NCBI RefSeq assembly: GCF_900112175.1
Contig: NZ_FOYT01000004.1
Location: forward strand, 62,001-126,000
DNA from: Halogeometricum rufum
GTDB lineage: Archaea; Halobacteriota; Halobacteria; Halobacteriales; Haloferacaceae
Length of the DNA: 64,000 nt
Direction: 5' to 3'
In this document: piece after piece, positions 18,250-26,664 of the stretch
Position numbering within the stretch: position 1 is the first letter of the stretch
Layout of the letters: each line of letters starts with the position of its first letter
Program-made: the position numbers and the translations under genes
The notes under the pieces: generated by a model
The model's database searches: none
Told to the model about the DNA's origin: nothing
What the model saw: the letters and a program-made list of their open reading frames with translations, nothing else

Positions 18250-18804
18250 CTACTCGAACCGACCGGTCGATTTGTACTCTCGCCCGAGTTCGACGTAGTG
18301 TTCGTGCACGCGCGATATCTCGTCGCGTTGGGCGTCGGTGAGGGGTTTCGTCTCCGCGGGCGCGCCGTAGGCGAGGTGACCCTCGGGAATCGTCTGGTCC
18401 TGCAGGACGACGGACCCGGCGGCGACGATGCAGTTCGACTCCACCGTCGCGCCCTTGAGGACGGCGCTCTGCATCCCGACGAGGGAGTGGTCCCCGACGG
18501 TAGCGAAGTCGACGACGACGTTGTGACCGACGGTCACTTCGTCGCCCAACGTCGCCCCGTGCAGCATCGAGAACTCCTGGACGTTCGTCTCCTCACCCAC
18601 CGTCACCGGGCCACCGTCTCCCCGCAGGCAGACGAACGGCCACAGACTCGCTCGCGGGCCGACAGCCACGTCACCGATCAGGTACGCCTTCTTCGACGTG
18701 AACGCCGAGTCCGCGACGAACGGTTCTTCTCCGTAGAGTCTCTCTCGCATCGTCTGTGTCTCCGTCTTGGGCTCTGTATCGTTGGTTTCCGTCTCGTCGT
18801 TCAT
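18250..18804 (-). CDS. Gamma-carbonic-anhydrase-like hexapeptide protein (one zinc ligand replaced)
   Basis: A 184-residue left-handed beta-helix protein of the gamma-carbonic anhydrase/PaaY group. Hexapeptide turns run from about residue 30 to 145 (AYLIGDVAVGPRASLWPFV, ATVGDHSLVGMQSAVLKGA). Two of the three usual zinc histidines are present, His82 (MLHGAT) and His94 (TVGHNVVV), but the third position, five residues after His94, is Asp99. Loss or replacement of that ligand argues against ordinary carbonic anhydrase activity. A thioesterase-like (PaaY) or scaffold role beside the thiolase/DUF35 genes is possible. The first 20 residues are acidic and probably disordered. Confidence 0.85.
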   Translation of the reverse strand: MNDETETNDTEPKTETQTMRERLYGEEPFVADSAFTSKKAYLIGDVAVGPRASLWPFVCLRGDGGPVTVGEETNVQEFSMLHGATLGDEVTVGHNVVVDFATVGDHSLVGMQSAVLKGATVESNCIVAAGSVVLQDQTIPEGHLAYGAPAETKPLTDAQRDEISRVHEHYVELGREYKSTGRFE

Positions 18805-18811
18805 CGGATGA

Positions 18812-19219
18812 TCACCGAGGCCGAAGGACCACGATTCGCTCGTCCTCCTGTCCGGAGCGCTCGACGCCCGGTTCCACGGCGGTTCCGCGTTCGACGTCGT
18901 CGTACTCGACGCCGCGCAGTCGGCCGGTGACGCGCACCGTCCCGAAGTCCGCGATGGCGACGGCGACGGCGTCTTCGTGGGAGAAGCGCGGCGCAGGGAC
19001 GGTTATCTCGGTGTACGTCTCGACCGTCCCCGACGCCGGCAACGGCATCCGTTCGAGGGTGGTCGATCCGCACGTCTTGCAGACCCGTCGCGGCGGGAGC
19101 CAGCCGTGTCCCTCCGGACAGACGAGGGAGAACCCGTCGCCCGACGCGACGGCGTCCAGCCACGTCTCGTGGTCGACGGACTTCGCGCCGCCGGCCTCGC
19201 GGGACGCGTCAGCGGTCAC
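18812..19219 (-). CDS. DUF35 zinc-ribbon/OB-fold acyl-CoA-binding protein
   Basis: A 135-residue protein with a rubredoxin-like zinc ribbon (about residues 34-52; C-P-E-G-H then CKTCG) followed by an OB fold (about 60-130; GTVETYTEITVPAP). In archaea DUF35 proteins bind thiolases and channel acyl-CoA intermediates, for example between thiolase and HMG-CoA synthase. Its start overlaps the thiolase stop by four bases (19216-19219), matching that partnership. Two short stretches of ERSGQEDERIVVLRPR at the end complete a normal-length protein. Confidence 0.88.
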   Translation of the reverse strand: MTADASREAGGAKSVDHETWLDAVASGDGFSLVCPEGHGWLPPRRVCKTCGSTTLERMPLPASGTVETYTEITVPAPRFSHEDAVAVAIADFGTVRVTGRLRGVEYDDVERGTAVEPGVERSGQEDERIVVLRPR

Positions 19220-20382
19220 GCGTCCACCTCCACGACGTGGACGACGGCGCTGGCGACGGTTCCGCCCGCGTTGTGTGCGACGCCGACGCTGGCGTCGGCG
19301 ACGGCGTCACTCATCGGGTGGTCGCCCCTGAGCAACCGTGTTAGTTCGACGAGTTGGGCGACGCCGGTTGCGCCGACGGGGTGCCCTTTGGCTTTCAACC
19401 CGCCGGAGAGGTTCACCGGACGGGCGCCGTCGGCGGTGGTCTCGCCGTCGGCGGCGGCCCGGATTCCACCTCCCGAATCGTAGAAGCCGAGCGACTCGAT
19501 GGCGAGTACTTCGGCGATGGTGAAGCAGTCGTGGACCTCGGCCACGTCCACGTCGCCAGCGGTGATACCGGCTTCCTCGTACGCGTCCGCCGCCGCCCGT
19601 TCCGCCGCGGGCGTCCGCGTGAGGTCCGCCCTGTCTTGGAGGGCGAGCGAATCCCCGCCCTGTCCGGACCCCGTCACGTTAACTGGTGCCGAGAGGTCGT
19701 TTTCGGCCGCGTACGACTCACTGACGAGGACGGCCGCGGCCGCACCGTCGGTCACCGGACACGAGTCGTACAGGCCGAGGGGGTCGGCGATGGTCGGTGC
19801 GTCGAGGACGTCGTCGACGGTTATCTCGCGGCGGAACTGCGCGTACTCGTTGTCGACGGCGTTGGCGTGGTTCTTCACCGAGATGGCGGCCAAGTCCTCA
19901 CGCGTCCCCCCGTGTTCTTCGAGGTAGGCCCGGGCCATCAGCGCGTACGCTCCCGGGAACGTCACGCCGATTCGACTCTCGAAGAGGTCGTCGGCCGCCA
20001 TCGCCAGCGCTTCGGTGGCTCTCGGCGTCCCGAGGTCGGTCAACGTCTCGACACCGCCGACGAGGACGACGTCCGCGTCGCCGCCGCGGATCGACCGGAC
20101 CGCTCCGCGGACGGCCGAACCGCCCGCGGCGCAGGCGTTCTCGAACCGCGTGGCGGGTGCGGTAATCCCCGCTGCGTCGGCCATGAGGGGCCCTTGATGG
20201 CCCTGGTTCTCTGCGACGTCCCCGACGAAATTGCCCAGACACAGTCGGTCTACGTCCGCACGTGGGACGTCAGCGTCGGCGAACGCCGCCTCCGCGGCTT
20301 CCCCGAAGAGGTCGCGTCCGGTTCGACTCGGATGTCTCCCGAGCGGTGTCAGTCCGACACCAGCTATGCGAACTGGTTGCAT
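19216..20382 (-). CDS. Thiolase / acetyl-CoA acetyltransferase (SCP-x-like, DUF35 partner)
   Basis: A 388-residue archaeal thiolase. The nucleophilic Cys84 lies in ENACAAGGSA; the second catalytic region is EVHDCFTIAE; the general-base His is in GLKAKGHPVGATG. It should cleave a 3-ketoacyl-CoA (or condense two acyl-CoAs) together with the DUF35 protein, whose gene overlaps its end. It gives the cluster a route from CoA thioesters to acetyl-CoA. It is of the normal length and has no missing key residue. Confidence 0.93.
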   Translation of the reverse strand: MQPVRIAGVGLTPLGRHPSRTGRDLFGEAAEAAFADADVPRADVDRLCLGNFVGDVAENQGHQGPLMADAAGITAPATRFENACAAGGSAVRGAVRSIRGGDADVVLVGGVETLTDLGTPRATEALAMAADDLFESRIGVTFPGAYALMARAYLEEHGGTREDLAAISVKNHANAVDNEYAQFRREITVDDVLDAPTIADPLGLYDSCPVTDGAAAAVLVSESYAAENDLSAPVNVTGSGQGGDSLALQDRADLTRTPAAERAAADAYEEAGITAGDVDVAEVHDCFTIAEVLAIESLGFYDSGGGIRAAADGETTADGARPVNLSGGLKAKGHPVGATGVAQLVELTRLLRGDHPMSDAVADASVGVAHNAGGTVASAVVHVVEVDA

Positions 20383-20452
20383 TCGTCCTGTCGATACATA
20401 GCACGGATAGTAGGTGTTACGGTCCCACGGCGCCTCCCCTCGTGCGAATCCG

Positions 20453-21625
20453 TCAGCTCCGTTCGGGAGTCCTCGTCTCGATACCGCCGACGCGGAATCG
20501 AGTGACCACCACGACGAGTGCGACGCCGGCCATCGCCGGGAACAACACCCGAACTCCGGTCGAGATACCGAACTGCCCCGAGAGCGTCCCGACGACGACG
20601 GGGAGGACGGAGAGACCGACGTAGTTCGCAGCGACGGCGACTGCGTTCACCGGACCGCTCCGTTCCGGGAGGGCGTCGACGCCGAAGGCGGACATCGTCG
20701 GGTAGAACCCGGACACGAGGAGACCCAACCCTAGTACAGCGACGGACAACTCTATCGGTGACGGCGAGACGAAGGCGACGAAGAGAAGCGGAAGCGACGT
20801 GACGGCGAGCGTGGCGATGAGGGTGAGCGACCGGACGTGCGAGACGAGACGGCTGTACACCAGTCGACCCGGGATGTACATCACGAGAAACCCCGAGAGC
20901 AGGAGGTTCGCCGTCGACTGCGGGACGAACTGCGTCGCGTAGAACGGTAACCACGTGAAGAGCGTCCCCTCGATACCGCCGGTCAAAACGAGTGCGCAGA
21001 CCATCCCGACGACAGAGGGCTTTCGCAGCACGGACCGTAACTCGGCGAGTGTCAGTCGCTGTTCCGTCCACGTCTCTGCGGGTAATTCGAGTCTCCTCAG
21101 GAGGAACGCCGTCGGCAGGAAGACGACGATCAACACGAGGTACGTGAGTCGCCAGTCGCCCAGGGAGAGAACGACGTTGACGAGGAGGGGGCCGGCCGTC
21201 GCCCCGAGGGCCCACAAGACAGCGTACAAGTTGAAAATCCTGCCTCGTTGGTCGGGGTAGAGGTGACCGAGGAGGGGTCTGTCGAACGCTCTGAACACTC
21301 CGAACGCAACCCCCTGGACGAGAAACCCGACGAGCAACGTGAGGTACGACACCGACGTACCCAACAGGAGGAGGCTCGCGATGGTGACACCGACACCGAC
21401 GGCGAGGAACCGCTTGACGTCGAGGCTTCCCGAGAACATTCCGACTATCAGAACCGTCAGGACGAGTCCGATAGTGCCCGCCGGAGCGACGAGTCCGAGG
21501 AGGCTCTCGGACACGGCAAATGATTGCTCGAAGGTGGAGAGGAGGGCTCCGCGGGTCTGTACGGCGATGCCGTCTCCGAGAACGAACAGAAAGATGGCTA
21601 ACGTCCACTTCTTGCGGCGGTCCAT
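20453..21625 (-). CDS. MFS transporter
   Basis: A 390-residue integral membrane protein with about 12 hydrophobic segments in two halves, the major facilitator layout. The first segment is WTLAIFLFVLGDGIAVQTRG, and a loop resembling the MFS A-motif follows TM2 (GMFSGSLDVKRFLAVG). ATG 21625 is chosen because a TATA-like ttttatgtg (minus strand, about 21649-21658) lies 28 bases upstream and because earlier codons add an Arg-rich extension. The substrate is unknown. It may import a second form of the catabolic substrate or export a product. Confidence 0.9.
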   Translation of the reverse strand: MDRRKKWTLAIFLFVLGDGIAVQTRGALLSTFEQSFAVSESLLGLVAPAGTIGLVLTVLIVGMFSGSLDVKRFLAVGVGVTIASLLLLGTSVSYLTLLVGFLVQGVAFGVFRAFDRPLLGHLYPDQRGRIFNLYAVLWALGATAGPLLVNVVLSLGDWRLTYLVLIVVFLPTAFLLRRLELPAETWTEQRLTLAELRSVLRKPSVVGMVCALVLTGGIEGTLFTWLPFYATQFVPQSTANLLLSGFLVMYIPGRLVYSRLVSHVRSLTLIATLAVTSLPLLFVAFVSPSPIELSVAVLGLGLLVSGFYPTMSAFGVDALPERSGPVNAVAVAANYVGLSVLPVVVGTLSGQFGISTGVRVLFPAMAGVALVVVVTRFRVGGIETRTPERS

Positions 21626-21771
21626 TGAACACATCTGGTCCGCGCTGTCACATAAAATTCGGCCATCGGCGCGGCCATCGTCGGTCCGCCGACGGAGGAA
21701 CCGGAGAGACAGTCCGGGCACGGGAGCGTTTCGGGCGACCATTCAAATAGATGGTCTCCGTTGGTGACTGC

Positions 21772-22173
21772 ATGTACCAGATACTGGTACCAGTCGACGA
21801 CGACGTCGGCAGAGCAGTTGCACAGGCAGAATTTGTCACCGGTTTACCGGGCGTCCCCGGCGACGTCGGTGTGACCGTTGTCCACGCCTACCGAGACGAC
21901 GGTGCCGACGACGACTTACCACCGGAACAGAGCAAAGCGGTCAGCGAGGCGTTGGATCGCCTCGCCGAGGCCGGGGTTGAGGCCGAGTCGCGTGAAATTT
22001 ATCTCCCCGTCTCGGAGGGGATACTCGACATCGCTTCGGACCTTGCAGTCGACCACATCGTGCTCGGCGGACGGCGACGGAGTCCGGCGGGGAAAGCCAT
22101 CTTCGGGAGCGTGACTCAACGTGTGATACTCAACGCAGACCTGCCCGTCACCGTCGTCGGCATGACGGACTAA
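21772..22173 (+). CDS. Universal stress protein (UspA family)
   Basis: A 133-residue single-domain universal stress protein. It begins MYQILVPVDDDVGRA and ends with the ATP-binding signature GGRRRSPAGKAIFGSVTQRV, then LPVTVVGM. Haloarchaea have many such genes; they bind nucleotide and act in stress responses by a poorly known mechanism. ATG 21772 matches the family start exactly; a longer frame from 21751 only adds seven unrelated residues. It is divergent from the MFS gene. Confidence 0.9.
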   Translation: MYQILVPVDDDVGRAVAQAEFVTGLPGVPGDVGVTVVHAYRDDGADDDLPPEQSKAVSEALDRLAEAGVEAESREIYLPVSEGILDIASDLAVDHIVLGGRRRSPAGKAIFGSVTQRVILNADLPVTVVGMTD

Positions 22174-22178
22174 CGACT

Positions 22179-22344
22179 TCAGATACTGGAACCGTCCGTC
22201 CGGTCGGGTAGTGACGGCATCGGTTCGGAGTCGTCTCCGGTTTCGACCGAATCGTCGACCTTGCATCGACGGCAACGACGACTGTGTGCGTTCTTCCTCT
22301 TCGTCACAGACACGACAGAATGACCGAAACCAGTCACTCTGCAT
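22179..22344 (-). pseudogene. Small zinc-ribbon protein gene, apparently frameshifted
   Basis: Two reading frames together give a plausible small zinc protein. From ATG 22344 the first frame reads MQSDWFRSFCRVCDEEEERT with a CxxC knuckle. Near 22285-22290 the coding signal jumps by one base to a frame reading HSRRCRRCKVDDSVETGDD with a second CxxC and an acidic tail, ending at a stop six bases from the stress-protein stop codon. The CxxC-N-CxxC pattern matches short haloarchaeal zinc-ribbon proteins. A strong Shine-Dalgarno-like GGAGGTG lies at 22356-22362. Either this is a genuine frameshift mutation, or a sequencing error in an intact gene of about 55 codons. Confidence 0.4.
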
Positions 22345-22906
22345 CTCCCTCGTCGCACCTCCTATCGGAACGTACTCGTCTGTGATCTGTCTAACAGTAT
22401 CGCAGAACTATACCTCTCTCGACTGACTTTGAAATCATCTCGCCGAGTATATTTACGAATCTCGCTTTCTCTACTTTTATTCTCTAAGTATGATTTTATA
22501 TTGGATATTTGAAATACACTTTGCTCTTATAGAGCTACGTTTTGGGTAATAGGATATTATACGGTCAAAATCAGTCGACGTATCTGTCCCGATGGGCGTC
22601 GATGTAGCTACCAGACTCGTTCGGTTAGTCGAGTTCACATCCGGGTCTTCGTCGAAGACTACGGAGTCGGGCGGTTACCGTACGAGTTCGGATCGGCCGA
22701 ACCGTATGACCGCGTCACCAACACCCGCGCCCGCCTCCAAACAGACGGCACCCCCCCCGAGCCCGGTGGTCGGCGAGAGCGGTTCGAACCGACTGTCGTA
22801 CGTCCCGCGTGTACGAGAGCGTGAGTCGGTGTTCGACCGGGAGGCGGCTTGTGCGTTTTCCGACGGACACCGCCCACCGAAGCGATACCGCCGCTGTGAG
22901 GACCGC
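22345..22906. other. AT-rich intergenic region at the left border of the injection-system locus
   Basis: From 22400 to 22570 the sequence is far richer in A and T than the coding DNA on either side, with runs such as agtatgattttatattgg. No protein frame here has recognisable content, and no tRNA, integrase or direct repeat marking an insertion was seen. The remainder (22570-22906) is GC-rich but non-coding as far as I can tell. It separates the metabolic cluster from the end of the pentapeptide-repeat gene. Confidence 0.45.
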
Positions 22907-25321
22907 TTACGCTTGACCAGTCTCCTCGTCGGTTCCCTCCGCGCTGGTGTAGTCCTCCTCGTCCTCGGGCGGTTCATCGGCCGCGGGCTCCGAGGCGGCC
23001 TCGTACGGTGAACTCTCGCCGTCGGGAGTCTCACCGTCGTCCCAGACGATGTACCAACACTTCGCGTCGGTCGTGTCGGCCTCGGCCAAGTCGGCCTTCG
23101 AGGAGACGTGAGCGTGTCTGAGGTCCGCTTCGGCGAGAATCGCGTCGTGGAACTCCGCCCTCGTGAGAACCGCGTACTGCAGGTCCGCACCGGTGAGGTC
23201 CGCGCCCGCGGAACCAGTTCCCTTGTCGAGTTCCGCGTCGGCGAGGTCGGCCGCTCTGAAGTGTGCGCCCGTCGCCGTCGCCTCGTTCAGTTTCGCCTCG
23301 GTCAGCGTCGCCCCGGTGAAGTCCGCGTCGGTGAGGTCGGCCTTCTGGAACGCTGCGCTCGTGAGGTCGGCGTCTCTGAACACGGTGCCGATGCAGGTGG
23401 CGTTCTCGAACGTCGCCCCTGTCGCGACCGCTTCCGTGAGGTCGGCGTCCGAGAGCGTCGCGTGTGGCAGTTCGGCGTCGGTGAGGTCGGCGTGGAACAG
23501 TACTGCCTCGGTGAGGTCCCCCCGTTCCAGTTTTGCACCGACGGGTTTCGCGTACCCGAGGTCGGCTTGCACGAGTTTCGCCTCCAGCATCTCGGTCCCT
23601 TCGAGAGTGGCGCCTCGAAGGTTCGCTCCCGGAAGCGTCGCGTAGTCGAGTGACGCCGACGAGAGGTCCGCGCCGCGTGCGGTGGCATCCGAGAGGTCCG
23701 CTTTAGAGAGGTCCGCCTCGACCAGCGTTGCGCCGTCGAACGTCGCGCCGTCCAACTTCGCACCCGAGAACGTCGCCCCGGGAAGGAAGGCGTGCGAGAA
23801 GTTCACCTCCGAGAGGGTCACGTCGGCGAAGTTCACGTCGATGCTCGCGCCCGTGGTTCCCCGTTGGTCCGCGTTCACGCTCCAGAAGTTCACCTTCGGC
23901 ATCGTCGCGCCGGCGAAGTCGGTTCCGGCGCCGACCGTCGCACCGGCGAAGTCGGTCTCCGTGCAGTCGGTGAACTCCATCGACGCGCCGTCCAACGTCG
24001 CGTCGGTGAACGTCGCGCCGCCCAACTTCGCGCCCGCGAGGTTCGAGTCGGCGTCGAACGTCGCGTCCGGTGCGGTCGCTCCCTCGAAGACGGCCTTCGA
24101 GAGGTTGGCCCCCGAGAAGTTCGGCCGCCGCACCGTCGCGTTCGAGAAGTCCACTTCGACCAGTTCCGCGTCGTCGAACGCCACCGAGGTGGCGGCGTTC
24201 CCACTCGATTGCTCGGCGCTGTCGTCGTCTTCGACGCGGTAGACAGTCGCACCTGTGAACATCGCCTTCGAGAGCTTCGCACCCGAGAACGTCGCGTTCA
24301 CGACCCGGGCGTCGGTGAAGTCGGCGTTTCGAACGTCGTCGTCGGCGAAGTTCACGCCTCGTACCGTCGCTCCGTCGAACTTCGACCCGTACAGGTTCGA
24401 CTCCGCGGAACCGAGTTCGACGTCACGAACCTCTGCCGTCGAGAAGATGGCCTCCGACAGTTTCGCGCCCGACATGTTCGTGTTCTTCGTCTGACCGCCC
24501 TCCGTACTCGGGCCGACTCTCGCCTCGGTGAAATCGGCGAACCGGAGGTCGGAGTCGGTGAAATCCACGCCCAGCAGCGTCGCCGACGGGAACTTTGCCC
24601 TCGAGAGGTTGGCCCCCGAGAGGACGGCTCTCGCGAGGTAAGCGCCTTCCAGCGTCGCTTCCGAGAGATTCGAGCGCACCGTCCCGTCGGCTTTGCCCAA
24701 CTTCGTCTCGGTGAGGTTCGCGTTCGTGAGCGTCGCACCCGCGAGGTCCGCACCTCTCAGCGACGCGCCGGTGAAGTCTGTGTCGGTCAGGTCTGCGCCC
24801 GCGAGGTCGACGCCGTCGAGGACTGCCCCCGTGAGAAGCGCCCCCGTCATCGACGTCGACCGCATGTCCAGCGACCCGCCCTCGACCTCCGCCTCCGAGA
24901 AGTCCGCACCGTCGAGCGTGGCCTCGAACAGGTTCGCACCCGATAGCTTCGCGTCCGGCGCGCTGAAGTTCGTCAGGTCCGCTCCACGGAGGTTCGCGTC
25001 GGTGAGGTCCGCCTTCGTCGCCCGCACGTCGGCGAGCGACAGTCGGTCGCCGAGGTCCGCCCCGCCGAGGTACAGTTTGTCGAGGATGACCGGCGTCTCT
25101 TCGGCCTCCAACCGTTCGGCCAGTTCCGCGACCGGCTTATCCGTGACCTCCGCGTGCCAGATACAGCGGTCGTCGCGCCACTTCTCTCTGGTGCAGTGGA
25201 CCTCGTCTTCCTCTGTGTCCCAGTCCCAACCGTCGGACCCGGACGGTGGGACGTACTTTTCGCCTATCTCGTCGATGTCAAACGAGAACGTGCACCAGTG
25301 GTTGTCGTCGCTCCCCGTCAT
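22907..25321 (-). CDS. Giant pentapeptide-repeat protein, candidate eCIS fibre or cargo
   Basis: An 804-residue protein, nearly all of it (about residues 75-760) built from A(D/N)Lxx/A(T/K)F-type pentapeptide repeats, as in LTDANLRGADLTNF. Such repeats fold as a right-handed square beta-helix, here estimated at more than 30 coils. The N-terminal 70 residues carry Cys/His pairs (HCTREKWRDDRCIWH) that may bind zinc; the C-terminus is acidic and disordered (DEPPEDEEDYTSAEGTDEE). ATG 25321 is chosen over a TTG three codons upstream because a TATA element lies about 28 bases before it. It closes the eCIS locus, so a tail fibre, receptor-binding or cargo role is inferred, not shown. Confidence 0.85.
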   Translation of the reverse strand: MTGSDDNHWCTFSFDIDEIGEKYVPPSGSDGWDWDTEEDEVHCTREKWRDDRCIWHAEVTDKPVAELAERLEAEETPVILDKLYLGGADLGDRLSLADVRATKADLTDANLRGADLTNFSAPDAKLSGANLFEATLDGADFSEAEVEGGSLDMRSTSMTGALLTGAVLDGVDLAGADLTDTDFTGASLRGADLAGATLTNANLTETKLGKADGTVRSNLSEATLEGAYLARAVLSGANLSRAKFPSATLLGVDFTDSDLRFADFTEARVGPSTEGGQTKNTNMSGAKLSEAIFSTAEVRDVELGSAESNLYGSKFDGATVRGVNFADDDVRNADFTDARVVNATFSGAKLSKAMFTGATVYRVEDDDSAEQSSGNAATSVAFDDAELVEVDFSNATVRRPNFSGANLSKAVFEGATAPDATFDADSNLAGAKLGGATFTDATLDGASMEFTDCTETDFAGATVGAGTDFAGATMPKVNFWSVNADQRGTTGASIDVNFADVTLSEVNFSHAFLPGATFSGAKLDGATFDGATLVEADLSKADLSDATARGADLSSASLDYATLPGANLRGATLEGTEMLEAKLVQADLGYAKPVGAKLERGDLTEAVLFHADLTDAELPHATLSDADLTEAVATGATFENATCIGTVFRDADLTSAAFQKADLTDADFTGATLTEAKLNEATATGAHFRAADLADAELDKGTGSAGADLTGADLQYAVLTRAEFHDAILAEADLRHAHVSSKADLAEADTTDAKCWYIVWDDGETPDGESSPYEAASEPAADEPPEDEEDYTSAEGTDEETGQA

Positions 25322-25343
25322 ACTCAACAAGGGACGGCGACGT

Positions 25344-25353
25344 ACTTATAATC
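25344..25353 (-). promoter_or_regulatory. TATA box of the pentapeptide-repeat gene
   Basis: The minus strand reads GATTATAAGT, about 28 bases before ATG 25321, predicting a near-leaderless mRNA independent of the main eCIS operon. The adjacent catac-gta-gtatg palindrome (25353-25365) lies in the BRE-side position and may be an operator. Confidence 0.55.
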
Positions 25354-25462
25354 ATACGTAGTATGACATATCTTCTGTTCGATGACTATCATTCGGTTCG
25401 GCAGGAAAAAAGCGATATAATGGAAGATGACCGAACAACATGAATTCGAAAAATAACACAAG

Positions 25463-25470
25463 TTTATATG
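25463..25470 (+). promoter_or_regulatory. TATA box of the divergent eCIS gene
   Basis: tttatatg about 40 bases before ATG 25508 predicts a leader of roughly a dozen bases. Together with the element at 25344 it makes the 25322-25507 gap a divergent promoter region. Confidence 0.55.
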
Positions 25471-25507
25471 TCGACACGATGACCTCAGTGTAGAGGGACG
25501 GTGCGAA

Positions 25508-26614
25508 ATGAGTCAACAAATTCGGCGGGCGGGGACCGATGGGTCCAGGTTGAATCGATTCGAGCGGAACGCGTACTTCCACGGGAAATTGATGACCGCT
25601 CGCGATATGGAGGCGGAACAGTCGTACCATCGAGAGCGGACGAACGCCATCTCGAATCACGTACTGGGCGGTGGCCTCGTCTGCGGGCTCGGAACCACCA
25701 TTAGCGAAACCGATAGGCGGGGACTGGAAGCGACTATCGAACCCGGCCTCGCCGTCGATAGGCAGGGGCAGTTGATGGTCGTCCCCTCGAACGGACCGTA
25801 CCGACTCAAAGAACGCGATGGCGGGGACACCGACCCCGAGGAACCGTGTCACGCGGACGGGAAAGATATCTACGTCTTCTTGGAGTACAGAGAGTGTCAC
25901 GTGGAGTCCGTTCCGATTCCCGACGGCGCCGACGGGTGCGAGGAACGGTGCTGTCACAACCGAATCGTTGAGACGTTCGACGTGGTCTACAGCGAGCAGG
26001 CACCGACCGACTACAAGACGGTACCGTCGGTGACGTTTCCCGCCAAAGAGAAACTGACGAAACACGGGGGGTCCGCGCGGGAGCACCACGAGGCGCTGAC
26101 GCAGATGGCTCGGTCCTACTACGACGAGCACTCGGAAGACTGCGACGGAGAGCCGTTCTCCGTCTACCTCGGTCACTTCGAGAAGGACTCCGGGAGCGAG
26201 TGGGAACGCGACCCCACACCGGACCTGCGGTCGTTCCTCTACACGAACGACATGCTGTACGCCATCATCGCCTCGCACGTCACGGATTTCGACGACCCCC
26301 ACGAGATCGACGCGCTGAAATCCATCCACACGGTGAGTAATCCCAACGGCAACGTCGACCTGAACTCGCCGAACGATACTCTCTCTATCGCCCCCGATCA
26401 AAACGCGAAGCAGGTCAACATCGACGTGAAGGGTGACTACGTCACACGCGTGGAGTACGAGCGCTTGGAACGCAGGGTCCGGGAACTCGAAAAACAGGTC
26501 GAACACGTCCTCGAAGAGTGCTGCGACGACGACATCGTCATCGAAAAGCAGGCCGACCCGAAACAGAAACGGTCCGAACGACAGCAATCGGCGTCCGACG
26601 ACAAAGAAGAGTAG
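25508..26614 (+). CDS. Conserved eCIS-associated protein with C-terminal coiled coil
   Basis: A 368-residue protein, the only plus-strand gene of the locus. Its N-terminal segment (RNAYFHGKLMTARDMEAEQSYH, about residues 21-42) followed by GGGLVCGLG matches a pattern I associate with proteins found beside phage-tail-like clusters in several phyla; no enzymatic motif is visible. A Cys-rich stretch (GCEERCCHNR) lies near 140-150. Residues about 315-340 form a short heptad coiled coil (YERLERRVRELEKQVEHV), then a charged, Gln/Lys-rich tail. A trimeric fibre-like or particle-attached role is possible but inferred. It faces the baseplate genes and converges on the tail-protein-I gene. Confidence 0.8.
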   Translation: MSQQIRRAGTDGSRLNRFERNAYFHGKLMTARDMEAEQSYHRERTNAISNHVLGGGLVCGLGTTISETDRRGLEATIEPGLAVDRQGQLMVVPSNGPYRLKERDGGDTDPEEPCHADGKDIYVFLEYRECHVESVPIPDGADGCEERCCHNRIVETFDVVYSEQAPTDYKTVPSVTFPAKEKLTKHGGSAREHHEALTQMARSYYDEHSEDCDGEPFSVYLGHFEKDSGSEWERDPTPDLRSFLYTNDMLYAIIASHVTDFDDPHEIDALKSIHTVSNPNGNVDLNSPNDTLSIAPDQNAKQVNIDVKGDYVTRVEYERLERRVRELEKQVEHVLEECCDDDIVIEKQADPKQKRSERQQSASDDKEE

Positions 26615-26664
26615 CCGGACGGCCGAGAGACGCGACCCGATTTTCACCGCGAACGACTCGCGAG

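Noticed and set aside
22907-25321. Internal DNA repeats of the pentapeptide gene as a CRISPR or satellite array
   Set aside because: The repeats are in frame, vary in sequence and encode pentapeptides; there is no constant repeat with unique spacers.
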